DNA of 64,000 bases from Mycolicibacterium tusciae. Lineage in GTDB: Bacteria; Actinomycetota; Actinomycetes; Mycobacteriales; Mycobacteriaceae. Position numbers and translations under genes: made by a program. Shown piece after piece: positions 9,664-20,912 of this stretch. The stretch is taken from NCBI RefSeq assembly GCF_002086795.1, contig NZ_MVIM01000001.1, positions 248,001 to 312,000 of the forward strand. The letters run 5' to 3'. Under the pieces are notes generated by a model that did no database searches, had not been told where the DNA came from, and saw nothing but the letters and a program-made list of their open reading frames with translations. Numbering within the stretch: the first letter of the stretch is position 1; each line of letters opens with the position of its first letter.

Positions 9664-10605
9664 TCAACGGCGCACCTCCAGTTGCCCCGAGCTCGCTCTT
9701 GCCTGCCAGGTATCAAGAACAAACTCCGCAATCGTCACGGTCGCGTTTAGTGCCAGTCGGGCATGTCGCGCCAGCGCAACGCTCCTTCTTGACTTCCCGT
9801 GTCCGATACCAAGTTCATTTCGGAGTTCGGCAAGGGATTGCACTGTCGTAACGAGCGTCCGCAGAATCTGTTGCGCGCTCGCACTTCCACGCACACTCTG
9901 TGGTACTGATTCCGCTTTGAGCTCGAGCAGCGACGCCACTTTCCTGTAGAGCTGCGGGATGTCGTCGCTCGTGTCATGGTCAATATCTGCACCGTCGAGG
10001 ATGATTCGAAAAAGACTCTCGATGAGATTCTTCGACGAGGAGATAGCAGCGGCCGGGTCGGCTGTAAGACTGTCGCGGATTCGGGAAAGGTGCTCTTCAA
10101 GTACAGCAGGGTCCGTCAACACGTCGCGCTCGCTCAGTTTGAGTTCAGGCTTCGCGCCGTGGAACGAGCCCCGCTGACGCCATCCGTATATCGCGTGGCC
10201 ACTAATCCACTCGGCGGGATACAACTCGTATCCGTCGCGAGCTAGAACTTCGTTGAACATGTTGAGTAGCCGAGCAACCTCTGCTTCGTCGCTCCGGACC
10301 ACGGGATGCAGCATCTCCGCGAGAAAGCGCAGGATCAATTCGTCAGCTCCACCTTGCAACCCAAACCGCGTGTCGGTGAAGATCCAGTCGTCCTCCCAGT
10401 CCGCTGGATTGTTTACACGGTGCTGCCAAATGTCCCCGTATGCGTCCTTGAAGCGTGTGTCACGGCTCGCAATCCCCGCAAGGTCATAGATCCTCGCCAG
10501 GAAGTCTGGCTCCTCAAGTCGTCCAGCCCACGAAATCTGTTGCAAAGCAATAAGGTCGGAGATCTTGCGCCGTGTAATCTCTGAAATTCGTCTCTTCAGT
10601 GCCAC
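9664..10605 (-). CDS. AbiJ-NTD3 / Abi_C (HEPN) abortive-infection protein
   Basis: The product is 313 residues from a GTG preceded by GGGAAGGG; a TTG at 10638 would add 11. The N-terminal half (ISWAGRLEEPDFLARIYDL, WEDDWIFTDTRFG, RFLAEMLHPVVR, AEWISGHAIYGW) fits the AbiJ N-terminal domain 3. The C-terminal 115 residues are Abi_C, a HEPN domain: SSKNLIESLFRIILDG, then SLAELRNELGIGHG carrying an R-x6-H RNase motif. Families with this layout are phage-defence abortive-infection proteins thought to act as RNases. It is convergent with another HEPN gene and sits directly downstream of ileS on the same strand. Confidence 0.75.
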   Translation of the reverse strand: MALKRRISEITRRKISDLIALQQISWAGRLEEPDFLARIYDLAGIASRDTRFKDAYGDIWQHRVNNPADWEDDWIFTDTRFGLQGGADELILRFLAEMLHPVVRSDEAEVARLLNMFNEVLARDGYELYPAEWISGHAIYGWRQRGSFHGAKPELKLSERDVLTDPAVLEEHLSRIRDSLTADPAAAISSSKNLIESLFRIILDGADIDHDTSDDIPQLYRKVASLLELKAESVPQSVRGSASAQQILRTLVTTVQSLAELRNELGIGHGKSRRSVALARHARLALNATVTIAEFVLDTWQARASSGQLEVRR

Positions 10606-10823
10606 CAGTCGGCCCTTCCCAGTGGATCCAGCTGACAAGCCTGTGCGTCAGCGGAAGCGAAGTCCCTCCATGTCTCCTAATCCTAAATGGATCCGCGTTA
10701 GCCGAGATCGCCGTCGCAACGTTTCACGGGCTTTAGATGGCGGCGACTGCCAAGGAGCATCTCGCCCTCCAAGACAGTGTCCACGACGCACTGCACAGAC
10801 TTTGGCTGCACCATCTCGGGGAG

Positions 10824-13800
10824 TTAGGGCTTGGCTACTTTCACCATGAACACTTGATAGCCGCCGCCGACAGACCCAGTCAGTACGTCGCCATTCCTTT
10901 GTACCCTGCCACCCTGCATATCCAGGCTTGACGCTGATGACTGCCGGAGAACGATACCTGCGTCGTGCTTGAGTTCGAAGTTCAACGCTAGAAGCTCCTT
11001 CTTAATGAGGGCCTCGAAGTCGTCCCTCCACCCGTTTGGCAGCGAAGGGACGCTAAGGACTAGGTCGATGCGGTCGCCGACATCGAGTTGGCCCTGCCTA
11101 CGAAATTCTTGAAGCTCCCGAATCATGTCTCTGGCCCAACCTTCGGCTTCCAGCTCCTCGGTGACCGTGCCGTCGAGCACCACCAATCCGGCATCGTGAG
11201 GCAGCGCTGCGGTGAACTCCGGGTCGACAGCAACCAGTTTCGATGTGAATTCCCCAGGCCCTAGCACTGTCGTCCCGACGGTCAGGGTGCCTGCATCTGG
11301 ATCATAGGTGCCCTCGCCCGCCCTAACCTTTTTGATCACCGCCTGCACGTCCTTGCCCAGCCGCGGTCCGGCGAACTTTGCGTTCACCGACAGTTCGAAG
11401 CGTCCGTAACGGCGGACGTCGTCGGTCAGCACGACGGCCTTGACGTTGAGCTCGTCGGCGATCAGACATCTGAACTCTTCCCATTCCTCGTCAGACTGTC
11501 GCAGTATCGACGGGTTCTCCAGCGCCACCGTCAGCCGCGACAACGGCAGCCGCACACGAAGCTTGTGCGCCTTCCGTAACGACGAGGCGGTCGAGCACAC
11601 CTCGCGAACCTGATCCATCGCGGCCACCAACTGAGGATCCCTTGGTAGCAGGTCTGCCTCGGGCCAGTCGGTCAGATGTACCGACCGATCCCCGGTTACC
11701 CCGCGCCAGATCACTTCCGTCATGAGCGGCAGCAGCGGCGCACCGAGCCGACACGTCACCTCCAGCACGGTGTGCAGCGTATCGATGGCGTCGGGATCCT
11801 CTTCCCAAAAGCGCGAACGCGACCGTCGCACATACCAGTTCGTCAACGCATCGGTGAACTGTCGTAGCTGGTCGCAGGCGCCCGAGATGTCGCAGACATC
11901 AAGCGATTCGGTGAGGTCGTCACGCAGCTCGGCGAGCTTGGCCAGGATGTAGCGGTCCAGCACGTTCGGCAAGTGGGTCCGCAACGTCCCCTTCTTTGGC
12001 GCGTAGAGCGTCAAAAAGGTGTAGGCGTTCCACAGCGGCAACAACACCTGCCGGACACCTTCGCGGATGCCCTGTTCGGTGACGATCAGGTTGCCGCCGC
12101 GCAGGATTGGCGAGGCCATCAGGAACCAGCGCATGGCGTCGGAGCCGTCGCGGTCGAAAACCTCGGTGACGTCGGGGTAGTTGCGCAACGACTTGCTCAT
12201 CTTCTGGCCGTCGTTGCCCAGCACGATGCCGTGCGCCACACAGGTCTTGAACGCTGGACGGTCGAATAGCGCAGTGGCCAGGATGTGCATGGTGTAGAAC
12301 CACCCACGGGTCTGCCCGATGTACTCGACGATGAAATCGGCGGGGTTGTGATCGTCGAACCACTCCGCGTTCTCGAACGGGTAGTGCACCTGACCGTAGG
12401 GCATCGACCCCGAGTCGAACCACACGTCGAACACGTCCTCGATGCGGCGCATCGTGGACTTTCCGGTCGGGTCATCGGGATTCGGGCGAGTGAGCTCGTC
12501 GATATACGGCCGGTGCAGGTTGTCCGGACGTACGCCGAAGTCGCGCTCGAGCTCGTCGAGACTGCCGTACACGTCGAGCCGCGGGTATGCCGGATCGTCG
12601 GACTTCCACACCGGAATCGGGCTGCCCCAGTATCGGTTTCGCGAGATCGACCAGTCGCGGGCACCCTGCAGCCACTTTCCGAACTGGCCGTCCTTGACGT
12701 GCTCGGGGTACCAGGTGATCTCTTGGTTCAGCTCGACCATGCGGTCGCGGAAATCGGTCACCTTGATGAACCACGACGACACGGCGCGGTAGATCAACGG
12801 GTTCCGGCAGCGCCAACAGTGCGGATAAGAGTGGTCGTATGTCTCGTGGCGCAACAGCACCGCGCCGTTGACGGCCGCCGAGCGTCCCTGGTTCTTCAGA
12901 TCGCGGATGATCTGCGGGTTCGCGTCGAAAACGTGCTGGCCGGCGTATTCGGGCACCGTGGCGTCGAACCTGCCCTTGGTGTCCACCGGCGTGACGGCGA
13001 CGATGTCGGCCGCCTGGGCCGTCGCCATGTCGTCCTCGCCGTACGCCGGCGACATGTGGACGATGCCGGTGCCGTCCTCGGTGCTGACGAAGTCCGCAGG
13101 CAGCACCTGAAAGGCGTTGCGCGCCCCCTCGCCGTCCATGAAGTACGGAAACGGCGGAAGATACCGCGTGCCGAGCAGCTCGCGTCCGCTGTAGGTGGCC
13201 ACCACCTCGGGCTCGTCTCCCACTTCGCGGGCATAGGCCGCCAACCGCGCCTGTGCCAGCACGTAGCGGCGGCCATCGGGTGCCCGCACGCAGACGTAGG
13301 GGATGTCGGGGCCCACCGCGACCGCCTGGTTCGACGGCAGCGTCCAGGGCGTCGTGGTCCAGATGAGAAGGAAGGCACCGGCTAGTTCCTTGTCGTCGCT
13401 GTCGACCACCTTGAATCCGACGGTCAGCGCCGGGTCCTGGCGCATTTGATAGACGTCGTCGTCCATCCGCAGTTCGTGGTTGGACAGCGGCGTCTCGTCG
13501 TTCCAGCAGTACGGCAGCACCCGGTTGCCCTCGTAGGCCAGGCCCTTGTCCCACAGCTGCTTGAACGCCCAGATCACCGATTCCATGAAGCCGAGATCCA
13601 GCGTTTTGTAGTCGTTGTCGAAGTCGACCCACCGGGCCTGGCGGGTGACGTACGCCTGCCATTCGTCGGTGTACTTGAGCACCGAAGCGCGGCACGCTTC
13701 GTTGAACTTCTCGATGCCCATCTCTTCGATCTGCGCCTTGTCGGCGATGCCAAGCTGACGCTGCACCTCGAGTTCGGCGGGCAGGCCGTGAGTATCCCAG

Positions 13801-14060
13801 CCGAAGCGGCGATCCACCTTGTAGCCGCGCATGGTGCGGTACCGCGGCACGATGTCCTTGACGTAGCCGGTCAGTAGGTGGCCGTAATGCGGAAGACCAT
13901 TGGCGAACGGCGGACCGTCGTAGAACACATAATCCGGCGATCCGTCCCGGCGTGCGATGCTGGCACGGAACGTGTCGTCGGAGTTCCAGTAGTCCAGGAC
14001 GTCGGCTTCCAGCGCCGGGAAATTGGGCGCTCCGGCGGCCGGCTTCGGATAGGCGGTCAC
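10824..14060 (-). CDS. ileS: Isoleucyl-tRNA synthetase
   Basis: It charges tRNA-Ile. The 1078-residue eukaryote-like class I synthetase has the HIGH-box variant within [12 protein letters not shown] (residues 50-61), an editing (CP1) domain containing [10 protein letters not shown], and the [11 protein letters not shown] loop. The C-terminal anticodon-binding region ends in a poorly conserved tail. The GTG start is preceded by AGGAG (14065-14069) and by a T-box leader, so translation is expected to respond to uncharged tRNA-Ile. Its length is slightly above that of Rv1536. The neighbours on both sides are accessory genes. Confidence 0.96.
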   Translation of the reverse strand: MTAYPKPAAGAPNFPALEADVLDYWNSDDTFRASIARRDGSPDYVFYDGPPFANGLPHYGHLLTGYVKDIVPRYRTMRGYKVDRRFGWDTHGLPAELEVQRQLGIADKAQIEEMGIEKFNEACRASVLKYTDEWQAYVTRQARWVDFDNDYKTLDLGFMESVIWAFKQLWDKGLAYEGNRVLPYCWNDETPLSNHELRMDDDVYQMRQDPALTVGFKVVDSDDKELAGAFLLIWTTTPWTLPSNQAVAVGPDIPYVCVRAPDGRRYVLAQARLAAYAREVGDEPEVVATYSGRELLGTRYLPPFPYFMDGEGARNAFQVLPADFVSTEDGTGIVHMSPAYGEDDMATAQAADIVAVTPVDTKGRFDATVPEYAGQHVFDANPQIIRDLKNQGRSAAVNGAVLLRHETYDHSYPHCWRCRNPLIYRAVSSWFIKVTDFRDRMVELNQEITWYPEHVKDGQFGKWLQGARDWSISRNRYWGSPIPVWKSDDPAYPRLDVYGSLDELERDFGVRPDNLHRPYIDELTRPNPDDPTGKSTMRRIEDVFDVWFDSGSMPYGQVHYPFENAEWFDDHNPADFIVEYIGQTRGWFYTMHILATALFDRPAFKTCVAHGIVLGNDGQKMSKSLRNYPDVTEVFDRDGSDAMRWFLMASPILRGGNLIVTEQGIREGVRQVLLPLWNAYTFLTLYAPKKGTLRTHLPNVLDRYILAKLAELRDDLTESLDVCDISGACDQLRQFTDALTNWYVRRSRSRFWEEDPDAIDTLHTVLEVTCRLGAPLLPLMTEVIWRGVTGDRSVHLTDWPEADLLPRDPQLVAAMDQVREVCSTASSLRKAHKLRVRLPLSRLTVALENPSILRQSDEEWEEFRCLIADELNVKAVVLTDDVRRYGRFELSVNAKFAGPRLGKDVQAVIKKVRAGEGTYDPDAGTLTVGTTVLGPGEFTSKLVAVDPEFTAALPHDAGLVVLDGTVTEELEAEGWARDMIRELQEFRRQGQLDVGDRIDLVLSVPSLPNGWRDDFEALIKKELLALNFELKHDAGIVLRQSSASSLDMQGGRVQRNGDVLTGSVGGGYQVFMVKVAKP

Positions 14061-14215
14061 GTGTCTCCTGTGCCTGATTGAGGCCTCCGGCCTCGGAAGC
14101 CCATCAGCGGCACGGGGACGACGTTCGCGCGGTGCGCGAGCGCCGCGGTACCACCCCGCTTGCGTACATCACCTGATTCGACGATGTACGCCGCTCACTT
14201 AGGGCGATGACGAGC
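14061..14215 (-). promoter_or_regulatory. ileS T-box riboswitch leader
   Basis: The minus strand carries the canonical T-box core GGGGTGGTACCGCG (about 14144-14157). Upstream is a very short Stem I (GTACATC/GATGTAC, 14164-14170 with 14183-14189) whose loop holds ATC, the isoleucine specifier (14175-14177). Downstream are a GAGGCC-GGA-GGCCTC hairpin (14080-14094) and the AGGAG ribosome-binding site. No terminator with a U-run is present, which fits the translational, ultra-short Stem I ileS T-boxes known from mycobacteria and Nocardia. Exact ends are estimates. Confidence 0.88.
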
Positions 14216-14344
14216 CCACCCGTTCGGTTCTACTGAGCTGGAATCAGCCGTTCTTCCGAAGGCTCCCCGGTGATGGCCGGATCGACGCCGTTCTCGCCAA
14301 GTCTAATGACGAGCGCAAATCGCATGCACCGCGCGAGGCAGGTC

Positions 14345-14998
14345 TCAGACGGCAGGCTGCGCGTCCGTGGTCATCTCGTAGAGCGCGCGCGGGAACTGCT
14401 CGGCCAGCTCTTCGATGGTGTAGGGCTCGAAATAGCTCGTGTCGTACCACCAGTCCACATGAACCAGACCCTGGGTGCGGTAGACCCTCATCTCCAGCGC
14501 GTGGCCGAGCCCCGGAGGCGCCTCCTGCACCGGCACCGGCACCGAGCTCTCGGGCACCTGGCCCAAATAATTGAAGTACACCTCCGACATCGCGTTGTCG
14601 GTGCGCTCGGATGCCGAGGCCAGGGCGTTGTGAACGCCGCGGAGAACGTCGGTGGCGCTGGCCTGCGCAGCCGTCACACACATCACCGGGACGGCATCGA
14701 GCAGGCTGCCACGTTCGCTGGCCACGTCGATGGGGACGATGCCCTCACCGAGTGTCCTGGCGATCGTGCGAGCGAGCGCCGCAAGGAGGAGTTCGTCGGT
14801 TGGCGCACCCAACCACTCGGAGGCTCCCTCGAGTTCGGCGGTGAGTTCCTCGTTGTCGGGAGTCGACAGCCGCACCATGCCCGCGGCACGAGAAGGGTCC
14901 GGGACATCATGATCCACCACGTGGATCGTTGCTAATGCAATTTCAGTAAAGGACTTAAAGGCCTCTTTAGCCGTCATACGCAACTGAGAAGCAACCAT
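14345..14998 (-). CDS. Stand-alone fragment of NRPS condensation/epimerisation-like domain
   Basis: The product is 217 residues from the ATG at 14998; an upstream ATG at 15106 would give 253. MSEVYFNYLGQVPE, near residue 142, carries the FNYLGQ motif typical of the C-terminal lobe of condensation and epimerisation domains. It is followed by a DWWYDTSYFEPYTIEEL strand/helix, also typical. The N-terminal lobe with HHxxxDG is missing, so catalytic acyl transfer as usually described is not expected. The shorter start is preferred because TATCGT stands 7 nt before it and two inverted repeats lie just upstream. It is divergent from an HTH regulator. Function is unknown. Confidence 0.55.
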   Translation of the reverse strand: MVASQLRMTAKEAFKSFTEIALATIHVVDHDVPDPSRAAGMVRLSTPDNEELTAELEGASEWLGAPTDELLLAALARTIARTLGEGIVPIDVASERGSLLDAVPVMCVTAAQASATDVLRGVHNALASASERTDNAMSEVYFNYLGQVPESSVPVPVQEAPPGLGHALEMRVYRTQGLVHVDWWYDTSYFEPYTIEELAEQFPRALYEMTTDAQPAV

Positions 14999-15005
14999 GG
15001 CCCCA

Positions 15006-15011
15006 ACGATA
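15006..15011 (-). promoter_or_regulatory. Candidate leaderless -10 for the condensation-like gene
   Basis: TATCGT on the minus strand lies 7 nt before the ATG at 14998, with no Shine-Dalgarno sequence. A 14-bp perfect palindrome (15021-15034) lies immediately upstream, over the expected -35 region. Confidence 0.4.
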
Positions 15012-15020
15012 GCCCAAGTG

Positions 15021-15034
15021 TCCCAAATTTGGGA
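15021..15034. promoter_or_regulatory. Perfect 14-bp palindrome, candidate operator
   Basis: TCCCAAATTTGGGA is fully self-complementary and sits about 10 bp upstream of the -10 box of the condensation-like gene. That position suggests a repressor or activator site, perhaps for the divergently encoded HTH protein. The regulator is inference. Confidence 0.45.
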
Positions 15035-15071
15035 TAGGCCTCCCGAAACTGTGACGGCAGTGTCAATTAAG

Positions 15072-15090
15072 GCAAACCTTTCCGGTTTGC
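15072..15090. promoter_or_regulatory. 7-5-7 inverted repeat, candidate operator
   Basis: GCAAACC-N5-GGTTTGC is a perfect inverted repeat in the divergent intergenic region, about 33 bp upstream of the HTH gene's -10 box. Together with the palindrome at 15021 it makes this a likely regulated bidirectional promoter. Confidence 0.45.
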
Positions 15091-15122
15091 GGTTCGTACT
15101 GCCCATTTTATGAAGATTGCTT

Positions 15123-15128
15123 TATTGT
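15123..15128 (+). promoter_or_regulatory. Candidate leaderless -10 for HTH gene
   Basis: TATTGT lies 6 nt before the GTG at 15135, the usual spacing for a leaderless mycobacterial transcript, and it decides the start codon. Confidence 0.45.
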
Positions 15129-15134
15129 AGGAAG

Positions 15135-15506
15135 GTGCCACGTACCGACGAGAACGGCAGACAGCTAAAAGCCCTGCTTGATTACCTACTTGACGGCGAC
15201 GTTGACGCCAAAGACATTTACGACGCGCTCGGGATCTCGAGCAGCACGTACTACCGGCGCATCAAGGAAGCCGACTACCCCGACGCCGAAGAATTGCGCC
15301 GAGTGTCGGATAGATTCGGCGTCAGCTACCCAGACCTGCAGATCAGGTTCGGCCTGATGAGCGAACAAGAAGTGTGGAGCTACATCGAGTCGGCGCCATT
15401 CGGCAGGACCGCTCTGCGGGAGACCGCCGCCATCCGAACCAGCCATCGAACCCGTGCACCAAAGCTCTCCGAGCTGAAACCGCGCAGTGACGCGCCCCCG
15501 CTGTAG
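15135..15506 (+). CDS. Small helix-turn-helix transcriptional regulator
   Basis: The product has 123 residues from GTG; an in-frame TTG 18 bp upstream overlaps the -10 box and is unlikely. The central part (DAKDIYDALGISSSTYYRRI) is a clear HTH, followed by EELRRVSDRFGVSYPDLQIRFGL, which resembles the XRE-like regulators common in mycobacteria. The C-terminus is basic and probably disordered. It is divergent from the condensation-like gene, with two inverted repeats between them. A membrane-protein gene follows 43 bp downstream. Target genes are unknown; the adjacent palindromes are the obvious candidates. Confidence 0.75.
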   Translation: MPRTDENGRQLKALLDYLLDGDVDAKDIYDALGISSSTYYRRIKEADYPDAEELRRVSDRFGVSYPDLQIRFGLMSEQEVWSYIESAPFGRTALRETAAIRTSHRTRAPKLSELKPRSDAPPL

Positions 15507-15509
15507 CTC

Positions 15510-15515
15510 TATACT
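15510..15515 (+). promoter_or_regulatory. Candidate -10 for the membrane-protein gene
   Basis: TATACT lies just after the HTH stop codon and 34 bp before the next ATG. It is a near-consensus -10, so the membrane gene may have its own promoter as well as read-through from the HTH gene. Confidence 0.35.
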
Positions 15516-15549
15516 TTGCTGAGTACACCGCGGCTCGAAAGCGACATTC

Positions 15550-16287
15550 ATGGGTCTGACAACTCTTATTGCGATCACGCTTTGCTGTATCGCGTGGAGT
15601 TTGTGGATTCGCCGAGTTACATGGTCGTCCCGTTGGGAGTTCGCCGCAACTCTGAACATCGCTTTGCAGGGCGGCGCGGTTCTGCTTATGTCACCGTGGG
15701 CCTCGGAGACGGTGGGCGCCTTTCTCCACTCGCTGACAGGTAAGTGGAACCTCGAGGACTACATCGGCCACGATCTGTACATCGTCGCCGCGTCGGCGGT
15801 CGTGTACAACGCGCTGGGCCGGCTGCAGCAGGATCACGAACTGCAGCGGTCGTTCAAGCAGTACGTGGAGTACCCCGCGACGCTGTGCATCCCGCTGCTG
15901 CTGGTGGCGTTCACCCTGGGTAACGGCGCGAAGATCTACAAGGCCGACTTCTTCCAGGTGCCGACGGACTTCTGGCTGAACATGTACTGGCTGCTGCTGT
16001 GCGGCACGCTCATCTACCTGCTGGGCTACGGCGCCCGGGCGCTGCTCGTCTTGCGTAAGGACCCGCGCTCACGCACGGTCGCCAACATCTACCTCGTGTC
16101 GTCGGCCGCGGGCATCGCCGCCTGCCTCGTCCGACTGGCGACGGCCTTCATCCCCCAGCTGCAGGCGATTGACGGCGGCACCACACTGGTCTGGGTGTTC
16201 GCGTGCATGTGCGGCGCCGGGTTTGCCATCACCTCGGCCGAGTCTTGGCGCAAGAAGACCAGGTGGTTTTCGACGGCGAAGAGCTGA
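15550..16287 (+). CDS. Hypothetical multi-pass membrane protein
   Basis: The 245-residue hydrophobic protein has about seven predicted transmembrane helices, starting with GLTTLIAITLCCIAWSLWI and ending with VWVFACMCGAGFAI before a basic tail. A central cytosolic loop (GRLQQDHELQRSFKQYVE) and a second one (VLRKDPRSRTV) are charged. I recognise no enzymatic motif. It lies downstream of the HTH regulator in the same orientation and may be its physiological partner. It is convergent with lipL, with 13 bp between the stops. Confidence 0.65.
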   Translation: MGLTTLIAITLCCIAWSLWIRRVTWSSRWEFAATLNIALQGGAVLLMSPWASETVGAFLHSLTGKWNLEDYIGHDLYIVAASAVVYNALGRLQQDHELQRSFKQYVEYPATLCIPLLLVAFTLGNGAKIYKADFFQVPTDFWLNMYWLLLCGTLIYLLGYGARALLVLRKDPRSRTVANIYLVSSAAGIAACLVRLATAFIPQLQAIDGGTTLVWVFACMCGAGFAITSAESWRKKTRWFSTAKS

Positions 16288-16300
16288 GGTCGACTTCGGC

Positions 16301-17572
16301 TCAACCCGCGACGGAGCGGGTGACCTTCTTGTACGGCGCGCCGAGCGCGGGCATCGTTTCGTACCCACGTCTACGAGCGCGGGCGGCATCGCGGCGGATC
16401 AGGGTCTGCAGCCCGGCGAACGTCGCCTGATCGAGGACCATCCGCGTCAACAGCCGGTTGTGCACGAACCCGAACGACATCCCCGTCTCCGGGTCCGCCC
16501 AGCCCACCGAGCCGGCGAGCCCCGCATGCCCGAAGCCCGGCATCACACCGGGGATCGGCACCGAGTGGTACCCGAGGTGGAACGATAGCGGCACCCAGAT
16601 GTTGCGGTCCGGCGCGAAGCTCGGCTCGCCGGTGAGGCCCTCGACCCTTTCGCGTGACAGAAACTGCGTGCCGTCGACGCGACCACCGTTGGCGATCGCG
16701 CCGTACATCCTGGCCAGTGCGCGTGCGGTCGTCACACCGTTGGCGGCCGGGATTTCGGCGTCCAGAAACGGCGTGTCGCCCTGCACGACCGCCTTCATCC
16801 CCGGGAAGTACATCGATCCGAACACGCCGGAGACGCCCATGGCGGCGATCCGGGGCGCCACGAAGTTGAACACCGGATTGCTCAAAGTGCCCTGGGGCGC
16901 CAGGATTTGCGCGGCACGAGTCGGCGCGGTGGCCGGCGGCCGGCCCAGGTGCAGCCCGTCGGTGTTCAGCGGTTCGGCCAATTCCTCACGGATCAGGTCC
17001 CGCATGCCCTTGCCGGTGATGGCGCGGCCGAGCCCCGACATCAGCCAGCCGTAGGTGAGCGCGTGATACGCCTGATGGCCATACAGCAGCTTGTTCACCG
17101 GTGCGGCGGCGATCCGCCGCTCCATCGCGTGGTGGTCGAGCAGTTCGGCCTTGCTGACCCCGTTGAGATGAGACAGGCCCGCGCGGTGTCGCATGACGTC
17201 GCGCACCGTGATGTCGTCCTTGCCGTTCTCGCCGAACTCGGGCCAGTACTCGCTGACGGGCATGTCGTAGTCGATCAGGCCGCGGTCGGCGAGCCGATGG
17301 ATCACCGTCGACGCCAGACCCTTGGTGACCGAGAAGACCATCGTGCCGGTGTCGGCTGTCCAGTACTCGGTGCCGCGGCGGTCCGAGTAGCCGGTCCACA
17401 CATCGACCACGGGCTCACCGTGCAAGTAGACGGAGAGGGCACCGCCGCCGAATCGTTTACCGGGGAACAACTTCGAGAAGGCCCGCAGGGTGCATGCAAA
17501 GTTCGAATCCGCTGCGCCCTGAACCCTGTGCGGGAGCGCTGCGCTGCGCCCCGCGGGTTTGACACCCGTCAC
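16301..17572 (-). CDS. lipL: Serine hydrolase of the beta-lactamase class C / esterase family
   Basis: The 423-residue protein has the penicillin-binding/class C fold. The nucleophile motif is SVTKG (SxxK) near residue 100, the Tyr motif lies in GHQAYHALTYGW, and GFGHAGLAGSVGW supplies the C-terminal HxG-type motif. M. tuberculosis LipL (Rv1497) has this architecture and hydrolyses short acyl esters. The start is GTG without an obvious ribosome-binding site. Its position next to meaB is the same as in M. tuberculosis. There is no signal peptide. Confidence 0.85.
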   Translation of the reverse strand: MTGVKPAGRSAALPHRVQGAADSNFACTLRAFSKLFPGKRFGGGALSVYLHGEPVVDVWTGYSDRRGTEYWTADTGTMVFSVTKGLASTVIHRLADRGLIDYDMPVSEYWPEFGENGKDDITVRDVMRHRAGLSHLNGVSKAELLDHHAMERRIAAAPVNKLLYGHQAYHALTYGWLMSGLGRAITGKGMRDLIREELAEPLNTDGLHLGRPPATAPTRAAQILAPQGTLSNPVFNFVAPRIAAMGVSGVFGSMYFPGMKAVVQGDTPFLDAEIPAANGVTTARALARMYGAIANGGRVDGTQFLSRERVEGLTGEPSFAPDRNIWVPLSFHLGYHSVPIPGVMPGFGHAGLAGSVGWADPETGMSFGFVHNRLLTRMVLDQATFAGLQTLIRRDAARARRRGYETMPALGAPYKKVTRSVAG

Positions 17573-17631
17573 AATGCATACAATTTACCTGCAGCCCCGG
17601 CAAATAAACCGGGTGTTACCGAAAAGTTAGG

Positions 17632-18608
17632 TTAGCGCACGTCGGACGCGTCCAAGATCTGTTGTGCAGCAAGCGCGGGCGTCAGCTCACCGTCGCGGAC
17701 CTGGCGCTCGACTTCGGCCCGGATCTCCTTAACCGCGGGATGCGACAGCACACGGTCCAGCACGGTGTCGCGAACCATCGACCACGTCCACTCGACCTGC
17801 TGGGTGCGCCTGCGGGCCTCGAACTCGCCGGCCGCGGTCAACACCTCGCGGTGCTTCAGCACCGTGTCCCACAGCTCGACCAGGCCGTCGCCGGTCAGTG
17901 CACTCATGGTGAGAACCGGTGGGCGCCATAGCGTTTCGCGTGGATAGATCAGCCGGATCGCACCGGTCAGTTCGCGCGCGGCCGCCTTCGCCTCCACGGC
18001 ATGCTCGCCGTCGGCCTTGTTCACCACCACAATGTCAGCGAGCTCCAGCACGCCCTTCTTGATGCCCTGCAGCTGGTCGCCGGTGCGCGCCAAAGTCAGA
18101 AACACGAAGGTGTCCACCATGTTGGCGACGGTCACCTCCGACTGCCCGACACCCACCGTCTCCACGAGGATGACGTCGAACCCGGCGGCCTCCAGCAGCA
18201 CGATCGTTTCGCGGGTGGCCCTGGCAACCCCGCCCAGCGTGCCGGACGTAGGCGAGGGGCGGATGTAGGCGTCGGGATGCACCGCCAGTTTCGCCATGCG
18301 GGTCTTGTCCCCGAGGATGGAGCCACCGGTCCGCGTCGACGACGGGTCGACCGCCAGCACCGCGACGCGGTGCCCCTGCTCGATCAGGTGCATACCGAGC
18401 GCCTCGATGGTCGTCGACTTTCCGACACCCGGCACGCCGGTGATCCCGACGCGCATGGCATCACCGGACTCGGCCATCAGCTGGAGCAGTAACTGCTGCG
18501 CCTGCTCGCGGTGGTCGGTGCGGGTGGACTCGACGAGCGTGATGGCCTTCGGCAGCGCCGCTCGGTCGCCGCGCCGAACGGCGTCCGCTAGTTCAGAAAC
18601 CGGGAAGT

Positions 18609-18612
<4 letters not shown>
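17632..18612 (-). CDS. meaB: MeaB-type GTPase chaperone of methylmalonyl-CoA mutase
   Basis: This G3E GTPase loads and protects adenosylcobalamin in methylmalonyl-CoA mutase. The 326-residue protein has the P-loop GVPGVGKST near residue 60, the family motif [19 protein letters not shown] (split across Walker regions), an ETVGVGQSE switch II segment and NKAD for guanine recognition. The ATG overlaps the mutB stop by 4 bp. The M. tuberculosis counterpart is Rv1496; the mazEF4 genes that intervene there are absent here. It belongs to the mutA-mutB-meaB operon for propionate catabolism. Confidence 0.93.

Positions 18613-20908
<2,296 letters not shown>

Positions 20909-20912
<4 letters not shown>

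Noticed and set aside
10639..10823. Coding sequence between ileS and the AbiJ-like gene
   Set aside because: Short plus-strand frames exist but have no start signals or homology; I see only an intergenic region here.
12285..13385. Long open frame on the plus strand inside ileS
   Set aside because: It is wholly antisense to the conserved IleS coding sequence and has no recognisable protein features; GC-rich codon bias keeps the opposite frame open.
17620..17640. TTAGGTTAGC, resembling half an IdeR iron box
   Set aside because: Only one half-site matches; the second half (CTAACC-like) is absent, and the neighbouring genes are not iron-related.
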